From assembly GCA_964017185.1 (NCBI GenBank), contig OZ024876.1, positions 18,889,755 through 18,953,754 on the forward strand: a DNA stretch of 64,000 nucleotides. The letters are read 5' to 3'. The position numbers and the translations under genes were made by a program. This stretch comes from Rugalucina vietnamica (Eukaryota > Mollusca > Bivalvia > Lucinida > Lucinidae). Under the pieces are notes generated by a model. That model was given only the letters and a program-made list of their open reading frames with translations. It had not been told where the DNA came from and did no database searches. Every line of letters starts with the position of its first letter. Position 1 is the stretch's first letter. Of the stretch, positions 1 through 10,507 are shown in pieces.

Positions 1-1119
1 GAATAAAATAAAAATCAATATGATCATTCACTTCTCTTTCTGTCATGCTGAATATAATGTGCACTCGGTAATGAGATGCTTGTCCGCAAACAGTACAGTT
101 ATGACGAACTGTCCATACATGGCCTTAGCTGTCGACCGTGTACTCAGTTTGAAGTTTTACAACAAAAAAACAAACAAACAACGAATGACAAAGGGAACGT
201 TTTCTCGCATCACGGCTATGCTTTCGTGTATGATATTAAAAACTATAGTCGAGACAACCCCCAAGAATTGACCATAAATACGAATTAGTTTGTTAGACCA
301 CGACGGACAAATATATATACGTTAGAGAAAAATGTCTATTACCTGCTATGCAGAAGAAGATTAAAATCAAATCCGCACCGTATTTCCTCCTCATTTTTTC
401 TCTGTATGTTTGTATCTATTTGAAAGACATTTATCCCTGCTTAGACGAACGAAATGTAATCGAACAATTGCGTTTTTGTCATTTGTTCTGGTAAGGTAAT
501 TTAGTAAGAAAGGAATTGAAAAGGTGTCCTAAATTCCGAGGCAGAACAAAACGGGAAAGATATAGCATATGTTTTCATACGAAATTGAATTAATTCAAAA
601 TACATGTTTATTTAGAGAAGTGCTCGCAAATCATACATTTGCCTGGGACGTTTCGTCTTTTACTACAAAACCTATATTTTTTTTAGATAAAAGGATCGGT
701 GTCTCTGTGCTAGTGATTTTGAAGTGTTCATTATAAAAAGTCATTCAAGTAATTAAATAAACACCAGTATGATTTGTATAGATGGAACTATAGTTACATA
801 TAAATAGATTTTTAAAAACGGACATCTCAAAAATCACAAAGCATTATTGAATGAGTACGTTTCGATATTTCCGCTCGTTACGAATTCATTACAGTGTTGA
901 TCAGTGTTACGCTGATACATCATACGGTGTTTATGTGTTGTTTCATTAACTGGCTAAGAAGCTTCTTCAAAAAAAAAAAAAAGTTATTTTTGTTAAATCA
1001 CAGCCAACTAACGGGGGATTCGATTTAAACCCTCCAGTAACTTCTTTACTGACCATTGCAAGTCGGTTCAGTGTTTATTTGTGTTTTATTCACAAAATAC
1101 TTATCTTTTACATCATTAA
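1..1119. other. AT-rich stretch, no gene seen
   Basis: I find no convincing coding region, RNA gene or repeat family here. The only open frames are short and lie in low-complexity AT-rich sequence; an A-run sits near 970. Confidence 0.5.
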
Positions 1120-1985
1120 GAACAAACAAATAAATCATGATAATCACCCTGATGAGTCAAAAACGAGGACTCACATATTCAGTACGCTGCCCGATGGCGC
1201 CGAATAACTTACTGAAACCCGAGCGAAAGGAAAACCAACAGTTGAACCCCGGATGGCCAAGCAACAGACAAGAAGCTGAACCACCAACCAACTAAAATGA
1301 ATAGCTTTATGTGGGGGCCATCATAATGTCTGCCGCCCGACCCACCGGCGTGCAATTAAAGACGGCAGCGTAGTTATCAGCCATGATTGGGTTAAAAACT
1401 AAGCATGCAGGCTGTCGCATAACATTCAAGTTATAACTTATACGTCTGTAACGTGTTAGGAATAATTTCATAGAAAAAGGTACAAGCAGGCAATGACCAT
1501 GAAAAGGCACAATCAGAAAGAAATTCCTACTCCATAAAACTAAATTGACAATTAGGTTCTTATACTCGTAAGCGGAGTGAGCAGCTATTTCCCAATAGGC
1601 GGCCACACAATTACCCTAACTTAGTAAAATGAAACTATAAAAAAACGTACATAAAGTTCAAACAGCACAAAAACTCGACTCTAAAACATAAATCAAATAG
1701 AACCACAACAGAAGTACTGACTTGGAACGATCAGAAATATAATATTAATGGGGCACTCAAATCGACTTTACAGGTCCCTAATCTCACCCTCATCTTCTGC
1801 AGTGGTTCACAACATTTAGTAAGTTGTACGATCCTCGTGTTGAATCTCTTACTTGTCAATGAATCATCAAGGACAAACAAACAAATCACGATAACCACCA
1901 TGATAAATCAAAAGCGTGGACTCTCAGATCAGTAAGCTCCTAGGTCGACGACACCAAGTAATTAACTGAAATCCGCAGCAAAAGA
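1120..1985 (-). mobile_element. Penelope-like element, two 3' pieces in tandem
   Basis: Two 3' segments of the retroelement seen at 14.1-16.8 kb lie head to tail on the minus strand. One (about 1478-1985) runs to the 3' end 'ggtacaagcaggc'. The other (about 1120-1475) starts inside the last part of the coding region, giving residues RYRRISYNLNVMRQ...MMAPT, and continues into the 3' tail. Such 5'-truncated tandem copies are a known habit of Penelope-like elements. The sequence is more diverged than the 14-kb and 57-kb copies, so this is an older insertion. Confidence 0.65.
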
Positions 1986-1995
1986 AAAACACAAG

Positions 1996-2232
1996 TGAGC
2001 CTGTGCACGAGAAAACCAACAATTTGCATATGTGAAAACAAAGACGCAGATCAGCTGTGCAGTAACTGCACAGCTGATCAGCGCCTTTGTTTTCGCCACA
2101 CGGATAGTACAATTCCTCTTCTACTTATATCCAAAGTTTCAAGCTTCTAGCTTTATTCTGAGACTGTACAGCCTGGTTTGCGTCGGACCTAGTCGGAAAC
2201 CCAAATTGTTGGTTTTCTCATGCACAGGCTCA
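1996..2232. mobile_element. MITE family G2, complete copy
   Basis: The copy has inverted ends TGAGCCTGTGCACGAG / TTCTCATGCACAGGCTCA and an inner palindrome centred near 2066 (GATCAGCTGTGCAG... and its complement). The flanking dinucleotide AG occurs on both sides (1994-1995 and 2233-2234), a 2-bp target duplication. No open reading frame fits a transposase, so it is non-autonomous. Confidence 0.8.
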
Positions 2233-2850
2233 AGTATTTCTTGGTTCTGGCAGACAAGGTCGCAAACAATATTGTTGTCGTTTGCAGGCTTTACTGGAGC
2301 TTGATGGTACAAGGGCTTATCAGGATTCTAAAAACTGATGAAATGTCTGCAGTTAATGCTCATTTAAACGACTTTTCTGTTTTCTGTTTGTGTCAATGAA
2401 GGCCAAGACAAACTTCCTACGATGGATTGGTTACCTAAGCTTCACAAAAGACTTCAAAATTTATCCACCTGAACTACAGTTATACATATCCAATACCACA
2501 GATACCGAAGCCCCTTTTTTGATTTACATCTTTCCATTGAAACTGGATTTAATTCTTCTATGTCCATTTATGATAAGAGCGATGACTTTGATTTTGATAT
2601 AGTAAATTTTCCGTTTTTGGATGGCGACGTTCCTCGCCGTGCTTCTTATGGTGCATACATTTTGCACCTTATTAGGTTAGTTTAGAGTATGCAATCATGG
2701 TACGGAATAAATGTTTAACGACCAAACTTTTCCAACAGGGCTATCGGTAACATAATCTTCGTTAAACATTTTCTAAATTTTATCGTTGACACTATGAATT
2801 GATTTCCAAACTTCATGTTGGGTTAAATAAAATATAATAGTTTGAACTTT
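2233..2850 (+). mobile_element. Penelope-like element fragment, coding region
   Basis: Plus-strand matches to the coding sequence of the 48-50 kb copy begin at the stretch for 'LVLADKVANN' and jump across an internal deletion to 'IYPPELQLYISNTTDTEAPF', then 'VNFPFLDGDVPRRASYG'. The reverse transcriptase core is missing. It is a decayed, internally deleted fragment. Confidence 0.65.
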
Positions 2851-2852
2851 TG

Positions 2853-3545
2853 GAAGCAGTAAAACAAAATGAGACAGTATGGATTATATTGCGCAATTTC
2901 GGGTAATGGACCCTCATCAGTAGCCCTTTGTAAACCGGCAACTAAAGCCAGACTAAAGTGCTGCAATGCACCAGTCATTTGCATCCTCGGCTCCCCTATG
3001 GCAGGGGAATAGCGGGGCTTTTAACTTTTCATTTTTCAAAGCCCCGCTTAAAGCCCGGTGGCCAAATTTGTGGTAAAATCCCTGCTTAAAACCCCGGCTC
3101 CCCAGAGGCTGACGATAATGTAGAACAACAGCTGGGAGTTGTTCTGATGAAACTGAAATATGAGATAGGGGTTTGAATTTATGCGCGTAAAAGTACAGGT
3201 ACATTTGCAAATTAAATAAGGACCGAATAAACGGTAATGAAATGTTAAAAGTACAATTAATATCTAATTTGAAATAATGTGACCGTGTATTGGCGGGAAA
3301 ATAAAACCCCGGCACTTCTGCCGGGACTCATCAGAGGTTAAAATCTGGCACTTTAGCCCCGCTGAGTCCCCGCTATTTCCGGCCCTGGGGGGGGGGGGGT
3401 ACAAATGACTGCTGCATTATACGAGAAATCTAAATCAAGGACACATTCCTAAACGGGGTCAAGTAGTTAAAACATTGCTTAGATGTATGTTTCAAAACGT
3501 AAGTGTTTTGAACAGACGCTTTTACGGGATGGAGGAATATTTTTA
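2853..3545. repeat. Dispersed repeat R, with a 440-bp insert
   Basis: The outer parts (2853-2971 and 3412-3545) match repeat R, also at 23.7, 24.6, 38.3 and 41.4 kb: 'ggaagcagtaaaac', 'ttcgggtaatg', 'ccctcatcagtag', 'acacattcctaaacg'. The other copies run straight through the position where this one is split. Confidence 0.6.
2972..3411. mobile_element. Small palindromic insertion in repeat R
   Basis: The insert begins CAGTCATTTG and ends CAAATGACTG, exact inverted ends of 10 bp. Further in, 'GGAATAGCGGGGCTTTTAA' near 3007 pairs with 'AGCCCCGC' and 'CCCCGCTATTTCC' near 3355-3380. A G-run lies at 3387-3399. No transposase frame is evident, so it is probably a non-autonomous DNA transposon. Confidence 0.5.
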
Positions 3546-3860
3546 TTTCTTTACAGTTTAATTATACGTCACAAACAAACGATGGTCATTCAAGAATTAA
3601 TGATAATGATTCAATAAACATTTATTCTTAACTCTTGTGTGATTCTCATACACCATCAAGCAAATTTGAAGATGTAGCCGCCAAGAGTTTGCTACTATGC
3701 TAACTCTGTGGTTGCTAAGCATGATACAAAACTCTTTTAGCAAACTATGAGTCCTAATGCGCACTTCTATCAGGCTTCATAACGAAAACACGCCAATGCA
3801 ATATGCATAATTATATACCTTTCCTGAGGTCGAAACTTATCACATGAAGAAATTAGATAT
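3546..3860. other. Intergenic, nothing recognised
   Basis: AT-rich sequence without a supported gene or a repeat shared with the rest of the window. Confidence 0.4.
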
Positions 3861-4032
3861 AATTTTTCTATTTCGCTCAAAACATTGATTGTGGGTACAC
3901 GATAGATCCACCACTAAGAGGCGATTCTAATGAGTACCCACAATCTATATTTTGGATCAGAAATAAGAAAATCATGTATACCCCTGTAAGATCATGTAAA
4001 CCCCATTTTTAGTATATCAGTTGACTATCGTG
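3861..4032. mobile_element. MITE-P, partial copy
   Basis: The copy shares 'CTCAAAACATTGATTGTGGGT', the degenerate central palindrome, 'GAGTACCCACAATCTAT', and 'gtatacccctg' with complete copies. Both outer ends are eroded. Confidence 0.65.
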
Positions 4033-4044
4033 CTATCCTGCATG

Positions 4045-4215
4045 AATTATGTGAAAACAAAGGCGTAGATCAGCTTCGCAGTTACTGATCAGCGCCTTGT
4101 TTGACTACATGGATAATACAATTCCATTACTTTCTAATTCCGGCCTCTAGACATCAACTCGGTTTGTGTCGGACCTGTTCAGAAATCACATTGTTAGTTT
4201 TCATGATGCGGCCCA
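4045..4215. mobile_element. MITE family G2, partial copy
   Basis: Recognisable by 'gaaaacaaaggcgtagatcag', the inner inverted pair, and 'tcggacctgttcagaaatc'. The left terminal repeat is missing. Confidence 0.55.
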
Positions 4216-4989
4216 TTTGTTGCCACGTCGGGCTGCCCAGCTACAATGTACACGTATCTCTAATCGGATGACCGACGTAATCAGGCATTATCTAATTTCA
4301 TCAACTGTGCCAAAAATGACAATCATGTATCAAATTTGTACACTTTAATCTACATTATCATCGCGTTTCATTACTTTTGTATTTGATATGTTTACTTAGT
4401 CTCGCATGCGACCTTGATTGTTGGGCATGCCCCTAATCTTCAACTGACCCCAACTGTGCAAAATTAAACTTAGCGGTACCTTTCTCTAGCAAGGACAGGG
4501 AGACGGAGTAACTCCTACCAATTGAAATCACTGCAAGGTAATAATTTCTGTGCCAGTATGACCATAGGAATACATGAAGTATGTCTCTCCTGAATTCATT
4601 TTATATCAGATTTCCAGGAGTAATTATTATAAACCATTAATTTTATTACTAATGAATTGATTTTATTTATTTTTTTTTCGTTTGTAAAAAGAGTAGATAG
4701 TTTGGCTAACAGGGGTTTTCATCAGTATCCTAATCCAAACTCAATTATGGGTTTATCCCAGTTTGGTCTCGAGGTTATAAATTGTCATTGAACACCAATT
4801 TAACTTTTCCGCATTATTATGTCATAAAAGATAATTTTAAACAATAGTCGGGCTTACTGCAGTGGTAAATCCCTCAGACATTCACGTATAAGTCATTAAT
4901 TAAGACATTATGGTTAAGTGTTGGTATAGACGCTGACCCAGTAATAATGCATATTGTTTCAACTTAAGAATAAACTTTTAAGGTAACAA
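4216..4989. other. Intergenic upstream of CRP1
   Basis: No coding region or repeat recognised. CRP1 should have its first exon upstream, so this stretch is one place for it, but I cannot point to a donor site with confidence. Confidence 0.35.
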
Positions 4990-5055
4990 TATGCAATGAC
5001 AGGAAATGAAGCAATCAGAAAGAAATTCTCACTCCAAAAACTCTTGGAAAAACCT
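4990..5055 (-). repeat. Diverged Penelope-like tail fragment
   Basis: The words 'caggaaatgaagcaatcag' and 'ctcactccaaaaactc' match the 3' tail of the Penelope-like copies ('caggaaaaggcgcaatcag', 'cccactccaaaaaccg'). It lies just upstream of the CRP1 splice acceptor. Confidence 0.5.
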
Positions 5056-5106
5056 TACGCACAGGATACGCGTAAATTATTGCCAAGACTGGTTTTCATG
5101 CGTTGT

Positions 5107-5116
5107 ATCTTTACAG
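5107..5116 (+). other. 3' splice acceptor at CRP1 start
   Basis: The sequence 'tatctttacag' is followed immediately by the ATG of CRP1. The same arrangement occurs at the three paralogues. Confidence 0.6.
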
Positions 5117-5470
5117 ATGATCAACGGCGTCTTCTGTATTCTGATGTCGGTCTTAATCCACCAGACTGCATCACTAACCATGCTAACCGACAACGAATGC
5201 GTCTGGAACTGCGTCTACGGCAGTAACTCAATGGAGATAGAAAACTGTGAAATGTGTGCATCTAACCCTCCAATCACATACCATATGTGCTATTCTGCAT
5301 GTCAGCATACAGAAAAATCCTTCGAATTATCATCGATTTGCGATGAATGCTTCCAGTCGGGGATACACTTCATGTCAAAGATGTGCAGGCTAGCCTGCAG
5401 GAATCCAGGTTATAGTCCAAATGCCATTGTTTGCAAAACATGCAATGAAAACGAAATTGCGCTGTTTTGA
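5117..5470 (+). CDS. CRP1, small secreted cysteine-rich protein
   Basis: Encodes 117 residues. I start at the ATG directly after the splice acceptor, although the frame stays open upstream to 5006; the upstream part would add a non-signal-like lysine/asparagine-rich lead and overlaps a repeat. Residues 1-20 or so (MINGVFCILMSVLIHQTAS) form a hydrophobic signal peptide. The mature part carries twelve cysteines in six pairs: CVWNC, CEMC, CYSAC, CDEC, CRLAC, CKTC, with spacers 11, 10, 12, 11, 11. It shares PPITYHMC and SF-LSxICDxCF with CRP2 and CRP3. There is no transmembrane segment after the signal peptide, no dibasic cleavage motif and no known domain that I recognise. The six cysteine pairs suggest a disulfide-rich extracellular peptide; function is unknown. 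The coding exon appears to be single and ends at TGA. Confidence 0.8.
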   Translation: MINGVFCILMSVLIHQTASLTMLTDNECVWNCVYGSNSMEIENCEMCASNPPITYHMCYSACQHTEKSFELSSICDECFQSGIHFMSKMCRLACRNPGYSPNAIVCKTCNENEIALF

Positions 5471-5589
5471 ATTTGTGTATGACAGAGTAAGTCGGACTCC
5501 ATGACATTGTTTGAACAAATATCGGAGCCTTCGCAGTCACAGCAGTATGCTAGAAACTTGAAATTTCGGATTTTTGAAGAAGTGTGAGT

Positions 5590-5704
5590 GTATTTTCCGT
5601 GCAGTAAAAACAAAGGCGCTTATCAGCTGTACAGTTAATGCACAGCTGATCCGCGTCTTTGTTTTCACGTATGCAGATTGTTGGTTTTCTGGTGCGGCGG
5701 CTCA
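5590..5704. mobile_element. MITE family G2, right half
   Basis: Contains the inner palindrome (CTTATCAGCTGTACAG / CTGCGCAGCTGAT-like arms) and the right end 'GTGCGGCGGCTCA'. The left terminal repeat is lost. It lies 120 bp after the CRP1 stop codon. Confidence 0.65.
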
Positions 5705-6139
5705 TTTCTATTATACATTCTGTTACGTGCCAGGCGTAACTAGAAGATTAAGGAAACCAACAAGTTGGTTAGCCAGCAACAAGCTTTGTTTAAAATTTAA
5801 CAAATCTATTTAGAAGTGATTTAACCAGTAATTACATGTGAAACAATCAAAAGCATATATACAATCAAACAAAAATGAATGTACAATACCTTTCAAGATG
5901 TTAATTCCCTTAAAGAATGTCTGAATGTCCCTCAGAATTTTTTTAACACAAGTCTGTATCAGTTTCTGATCCCAAGAATTAAAGTTTGTTTCAAAATAGC
6001 ACTATGTCCCAATCCAGAATCGAATATCACAAAGTAATCCAAGAATAAGTTTAAATTCCAGTAAGATAGATTTTGACTTCTTAATAGTAACAGTACCCAA
6101 AGATTGTCCTTATGAAAATTTGTAGCCCTTATATAGCAC
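5705..6139. other. Intergenic, nothing recognised
   Basis: AT-rich. No supported gene or repeat before the heat-shock-element cluster. Confidence 0.35.
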
Positions 6140-6381
6140 TGAGGAACATTCAGGATTCTTCCAGCAAATTCTATGATATCATATACTAAAAATGACAAGT
6201 TGTTTACCAAAATTTTATGTTTTGGAATATTCTAGAGAGGCCATTATCCTTCCAGAAAATTCCACAATATTCTTTTGACATAAAAAAAAAAATTTCTAGA
6301 AGATTCTACATCTTTGGTTCTTCCAGATTTTTCCGGACTTTTCCGTCAAAGAACAATTTGAAATTTCTAGAAAATTCTGAA
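6140..6381. promoter_or_regulatory. Cluster of heat-shock elements
   Basis: Three perfect three-unit sites of the HSF1 type (TTCnnGAAnnTTC) occur at 6250-6262 (TTCCAGAAAATTC), 6294-6306 (TTCTAGAAGATTC) and 6365-6377 (TTCTAGAAAATTC). Near-perfect sites lie at about 6142-6155 (GAACATTCAGGAT), 6165-6177 (TTCCAGCAAATTC) and 6225-6235 (GAATATTCTAGAG). The motif is established for heat-shock factor; use here is inferred. No heat-shock gene is visible next to it, and I found no second copy of this block in the window. Confidence 0.55.
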
Positions 6382-6816
6382 GTAAACAACCTGTTTATGT
6401 CCAATATCTGGGACACTAAAAGTAAATAATTGCTAAGGACAACAAGTAAACATCATATGTATAACATCATACTTTCCTGGGCATACTCCCTTGGGAAGTT
6501 TACTAGTACTGAATGCACATCTTTCAACAAGTAACTGATATACATAACAATTGACAAGCAATTGTCTCATCCAATTAAATATTCTGATCCTCTGCAAAGA
6601 GTTACATTCTCGTATAATTCAAATACAAGCTTAAGCCACTTTAACTCGAATTTGGTAATACTGCGAAATAAAGCATTAAAACTTTTTAAGGATCTCAACC
6701 CATGTTTGATGAATGGATTTTCCCATCATTATCATTTGGGTGAGTCCACTTTCATGTTTAGGGACGTTAGGAGTGATTTGGAATTTTTATTCCATTTTTC
6801 GATGAAATTCCCTTGA

Positions 6817-6883
6817 GCAAATAGAATAGCCCCAGATGGGACGCCGCGTTCTGCGGCATCACATCTGGGGCTATTTGGTTTGC
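6817..6883. repeat. Hairpin repeat H, copy 1
   Basis: An almost complete palindrome: GCAAATAGAATAGCCCCAGA... pairs with ...TCTGGGGCTATTTGGTTTGC around a GC-rich centre (GCCGCGTTCTGCGGC). Related copies are near 7858 and 51064. Confidence 0.75.
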
Positions 6884-7165
6884 CTATGTCCCATAAAAAG
6901 GACGCCATACTTAAATGAGTTCAACAGTGTAGTTGATTTATATCAGTAGGCAATAATACTCGATTTAAATGCTGCCTAAATATATGTTTCAGATTCTCTT
7001 TTTAATAGGCATTAAATGTGTGGTGGATTCGAAAGTCTGCAGATTCAAACAATGAAAACGAGCTTTGATTTTTTGAATATTCCCATGGGACTCACACATA
7101 TTTCTGGGCAAACGTTTGTCCTGAATTAATAAAATAATTGCACTAGTGTGGTTACTTGGACCGTG

Positions 7166-7425
7166 CATTACGAAAACTTGCCCATGCAACGGATTTTTTT
7201 TTTATTTTTCTAATTTTGTTCAAAACACAGATTGTGGGTACATGTTAGAACCGCCTCGATGAGGCGGTTCTAACCGCCTTCGATGAGGCGGTTCTAACGA
7301 GTACCCACAATCTATGTTTTGGAGCAAAAATAAGAAAAATAGGTATACCCCTGCGTATCCCAGATTTGCTATATAAAAGTGGGATATAAGGGGGGTATAC
7401 ATTTCACGGACATGTTTTCCTGATG
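7166..7425. mobile_element. MITE-P, complete copy
   Basis: Ends are CATTACGAAAACTTGCCC and the complement of CATCAGGAAAACATGTCC, imperfect terminal inverted repeats. The central palindrome (GAACCGCCTCGATGAGGCGGTTC) is partly duplicated here. Flanking arms read GATTGTGGGTAC / GTACCCACAATC. One side carries the 'tatacccctgc...tataaaagtggg' tract typical of the family. Confidence 0.75.
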
Positions 7426-7518
7426 CCGGCTGACCTTTGGTAACTGATGTGTATTCGTTGATTACATGTACGCTGCTTCACATAGACACTGAACCCGTTT
7501 AAATGACAAATAATCATT

Positions 7519-7778
7519 TGAGCCTATGCATGAGAGAAAAAAAAAACAGTTTGGGGTTCCGACCAGGTCTGACACAAACTAGGCTGTACAGTTACAGAAG
7601 GAGGCTAGAAGCTTAAAATTTCGAATTTAAGAAGAAGAGAGATTGCTACACGGATAGTACATTGTACTATCCGTGTAGCGAAAACAAAGGCGCTGGTAAG
7701 CTGTGCAGTTACTGCACAGCTGATCTGCGCTTTTGTTTTCGCCTACGCAGATCGTCGGTTTTCCCATGCGGCGGATCA
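7519..7778. mobile_element. MITE family G2, complete copy
   Basis: Left end TGAGCCTATGCATGAG, right end 'CCCATGCGGCGGATCA'. TT flanks both sides (7517-7518 and 7779-7780). This copy has an extra palindrome (TACACGGATAGTACA and its complement) besides the usual inner stem. Confidence 0.8.
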
Positions 7779-7857
7779 TTTGGATGAGTCCGCTGTTATT
7801 TTGAAGGGCCTCAGTAGTAATTTTATGTTCTATTTCATAAAATTATTTCAATTAAAT

Positions 7858-7925
7858 TTCTCTAAGCAAATAGAAAAGCGCCGCGTTCTAAGGCGTCACA
7901 TCTGGGGCTATTCTGTTAGCCTATG
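7858..7925. repeat. Hairpin repeat H, copy 2
   Basis: Shares 'GCAAATAGAAAAG', 'GCCGCGTTCTAAGGCG' and 'TCACATCTGGGGCTATTC' with the copy at 6817, but the left arm has lost the AGCCCCAGATG stretch, so the stem is broken. Confidence 0.55.
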
Positions 7926-8179
7926 TCACATGAAAAGGATGCCAGGCTTATATGAGTTAAGTAATGATCTAGTTGCTTTAGTACAATCTCACCCAGACTT
8001 TGTATAGACACAATAACGTATAGACGTGGTTTTCGCTATATTATTTATTTCTGTTCCATTCTTGATAAGAGTATTCACAAACCAGATTACCAATGGTCTT
8101 GTAAACGCTCATCCGAGATCTGTAATATACATGTATACCAATAAACTTTTTGACTATTATGGTCATTTGCATGTATATA

Positions 8180-8600
8180 GCCTCAGGGCAGGGACAGATG
8201 TTCTCCTGAGGTCAATTTCATTTTCAGAATCATAAACTTGCTCTCCATTTTGTCCATTTTCTGGAAGTTTTCTCCTTCAATGATATTTTAACAGTTTACT
8301 GCATATGCGACCTAAGCTGGCCTTAACGTAAAATAGGTCAAGGTCATCCCAGGGCCATGATTTGTACAAACTTTGTAGAGCTGATTACCCTCAGTGATCC
8401 TTCATGCCAGGTTCCAAAATCATAGTCATTTCGGTTCTGAAGATTTTTAAAGGATTTTGCTATTTATAGTCATGGCAGCCATCTTGGTCATGTGGCCTTG
8501 ACCATTTATGTAAACTTTCATTCCCCCTTTCTAACGATGCTCCGCATCAAGTTTGGCTTTGATTTGCCAAGCGGCTTCAGAGATGGTCATATACATTTAT
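8180..8600 (+). repeat. Dispersed repeat X, copy 1
   Basis: Shares ordered blocks with the copies at 8785 and 10020: 'ttctccatttgtcc'-like start, 'ataggtcaaggtcat', 'acaaactttgtagagc', 'catggcagccatcttgg', 'tttggctttgatttgccaag', 'cggcttcagag'. No coding frame. Confidence 0.65.
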
Positions 8601-8775
8601 ATTCACCATTTTTTTTGCATTATTGGCTGGTTTCCAGCTTAAAAATAATCAATATTGGAAAAACAGGTAACCAAAACCACACTGACCTTAAGGTCAGGGT
8701 GGTTTTGGTTACCTGCATTTCCAATATTGATTTCTTGTAAGCTGGAAATCAGCCGATAATGCAAAAATGGTGAAT
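8601..8775. repeat. 175-bp near-perfect palindrome
   Basis: The left arm (ATTCACCATT...GCATTATTGGCTGG) pairs along its length with the right arm ending in GATAATGCAAAAATGGTGAAT. The centre is CTGACCTTAAGGTCAG near 8692. It sits between two copies of repeat X. A transcript through it would fold into a hairpin of about 80 bp. Confidence 0.85.
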
Positions 8776-8784
8776 AGCCCCGGA

Positions 8785-9220
8785 ACAGGGACTGACAATC
8801 CCCTGGAGACAAAATTGTTTAATAAAACATAAATCTTCTCTCCATTTGCATACTCCCAGCAAGTTTCACCCCATTTAATTACATTTTACTTATGTTCCCC
8901 CATTCAAATGCATTGGCGATCTAAGTTGACCTTGCCGAAAATAGGTCAAAGTCATGCCACGGTCATTATTTATACAAACTTTGTAGAGCTCCATTGCCAG
9001 ATGCTTCGTGCCAAGTTTCAAAATCATAGGCCTTCTCTTCAGGTTCTGGAGTAGAAGATATCTAAAGGTTTTTAGTATTTCTAGCCATGGCAGCCATCTT
9101 GTTCATGTGACCTGGACCATTTATATAAAGTTTCGTTCCCATTCCTAAGGATGATACACATGATGTTTGGCTTTGATTGGCCAAGCGGTTTCAGAGGAGA
9201 TGTTTGAATGCTATGGTCAC
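8785..9220 (+). repeat. Dispersed repeat X, copy 2
   Basis: Carries the same block order as copy 1, from 'ggacagggactgacaatccc' to 'tttgattggccaagcggtttc'. Confidence 0.65.
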
Positions 9221-10019
9221 ATATACTCTTCGCCAAAAATTAAGCATAATTATTTATGTAAAAGGAGACAAAAGTATCTGGTTAGAACTAATCCCAGTGA
9301 ATAGATATTTCGACAGAAGTGTTTCTATTCAATGGCATGGTTACAGTGGAAACAATTAGGACTTTTACGGATACAAAATCGGTAGTTAGTTAGATACTGA
9401 ATGACAAAAGATAAGTCACTGGTTTGAAAAAGTTATTTTCGACACTTTTCTTTTTAATCTTGTCCAAAAGTACTCAGTTTTAGTATTTTCAATCAAAATT
9501 TATTAAAATCTTTAGATAATAGATAGAATAATAATGTGGTATAACATTATTATCATGTCATTTGAGATGAACGCATTAGACATCTTTAAGACAAACTTGT
9601 TTTCAAAATGTTAAACTTTGAAATTTTGCTTTACTATCTTAACATTTTTGTTCCTTCCAGAAATGTCAGTGTTTGATGTCAGATCTCTACTTTTTGTTGA
9701 TAACAGATCGTTCCAACATACATGTACTCGTCCTTGCCATTGGGTCAATTTTGTTTTGACGTAGCGTCTAGTGTTCTAAATTCAGCATTAAGAACTATGG
9801 CTTGTCATTAAGATAATGCATTATTAACATACCCAAAAATTTACAAAATCTGATAGGCCGAGACAAAACTGTCATTGTTCTTTGCTACGACATGCATTCT
9901 TTCTAAACCAATGAATGCTTATGTCGTAATATGCTTTGAGAATATTTTTCAGGCCATTCACTTTAGCACTATAAAACTAGAATATGCTAAACTTTTGGCG
10001 AGGTGTATACATGTATATA
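9221..10019. other. Intergenic, nothing recognised
   Basis: No gene or shared repeat found. Small open frames here look like chance. Confidence 0.35.
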
Positions 10020-10500
10020 CATGTAGCACCGGGGCAGGGGCAGACATCCCCTTGGAGACATAAACAGAAATTATCTGTCCATTTGCATACTTCCAGCAAT
10101 TCCCGCACCCCCCTCATTTAATTACATTTTTACTAATTTTTCCTATTCAAATGCAGCGGCGACCTAAGTTGACCTTGCCGTAAAATAGGCCAAGGTAATT
10201 CCAGGGTCATGATTTATACAACTGATATAGAGCTTGAGTACTCAATACTTCATGCCAAGTTTCAAGATCATATGTCTTCTGGTTCTGAAGAATAAGATTT
10301 TTAAACGTTTTTGCTATCTATAGCCATGGTAGCCATTTGGGTTATGTAACCTTAAACATTTATACACCATTTTCCCCACTTTGTAAGGATGCTCTCCGTT
10401 AAGTTTAGCTTTGATTGGCCCGGCGGTTTTAGAGGAGAAAATGTCTGAACATTGTGGACATCGACGACTACGACAACGACGACGACGACGACAGACGCCA
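10020..10500 (+). repeat. Dispersed repeat X, copy 3 with trinucleotide tail
   Basis: Same block order as the other copies, ending in 'tttgattggcccggcggtttt' and then a (CGA)n run at about 10459-10493. The microsatellite tail suggests that this is the 3' end of a retroposed repeat. Confidence 0.6.
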
Positions 10501-10507
10501 GAGCATC

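Noticed and set aside
2953-3315. 120-codon frame on the minus strand
   Set aside because: It lies inside the palindromic insert in repeat R and follows its GC-rich arms, so it is a by-product of that repeat.
5006-5116. Upstream extension of the CRP1 frame to an earlier ATG
   Set aside because: It overlaps a Penelope-like tail fragment and a splice acceptor, and would bury the signal peptide.
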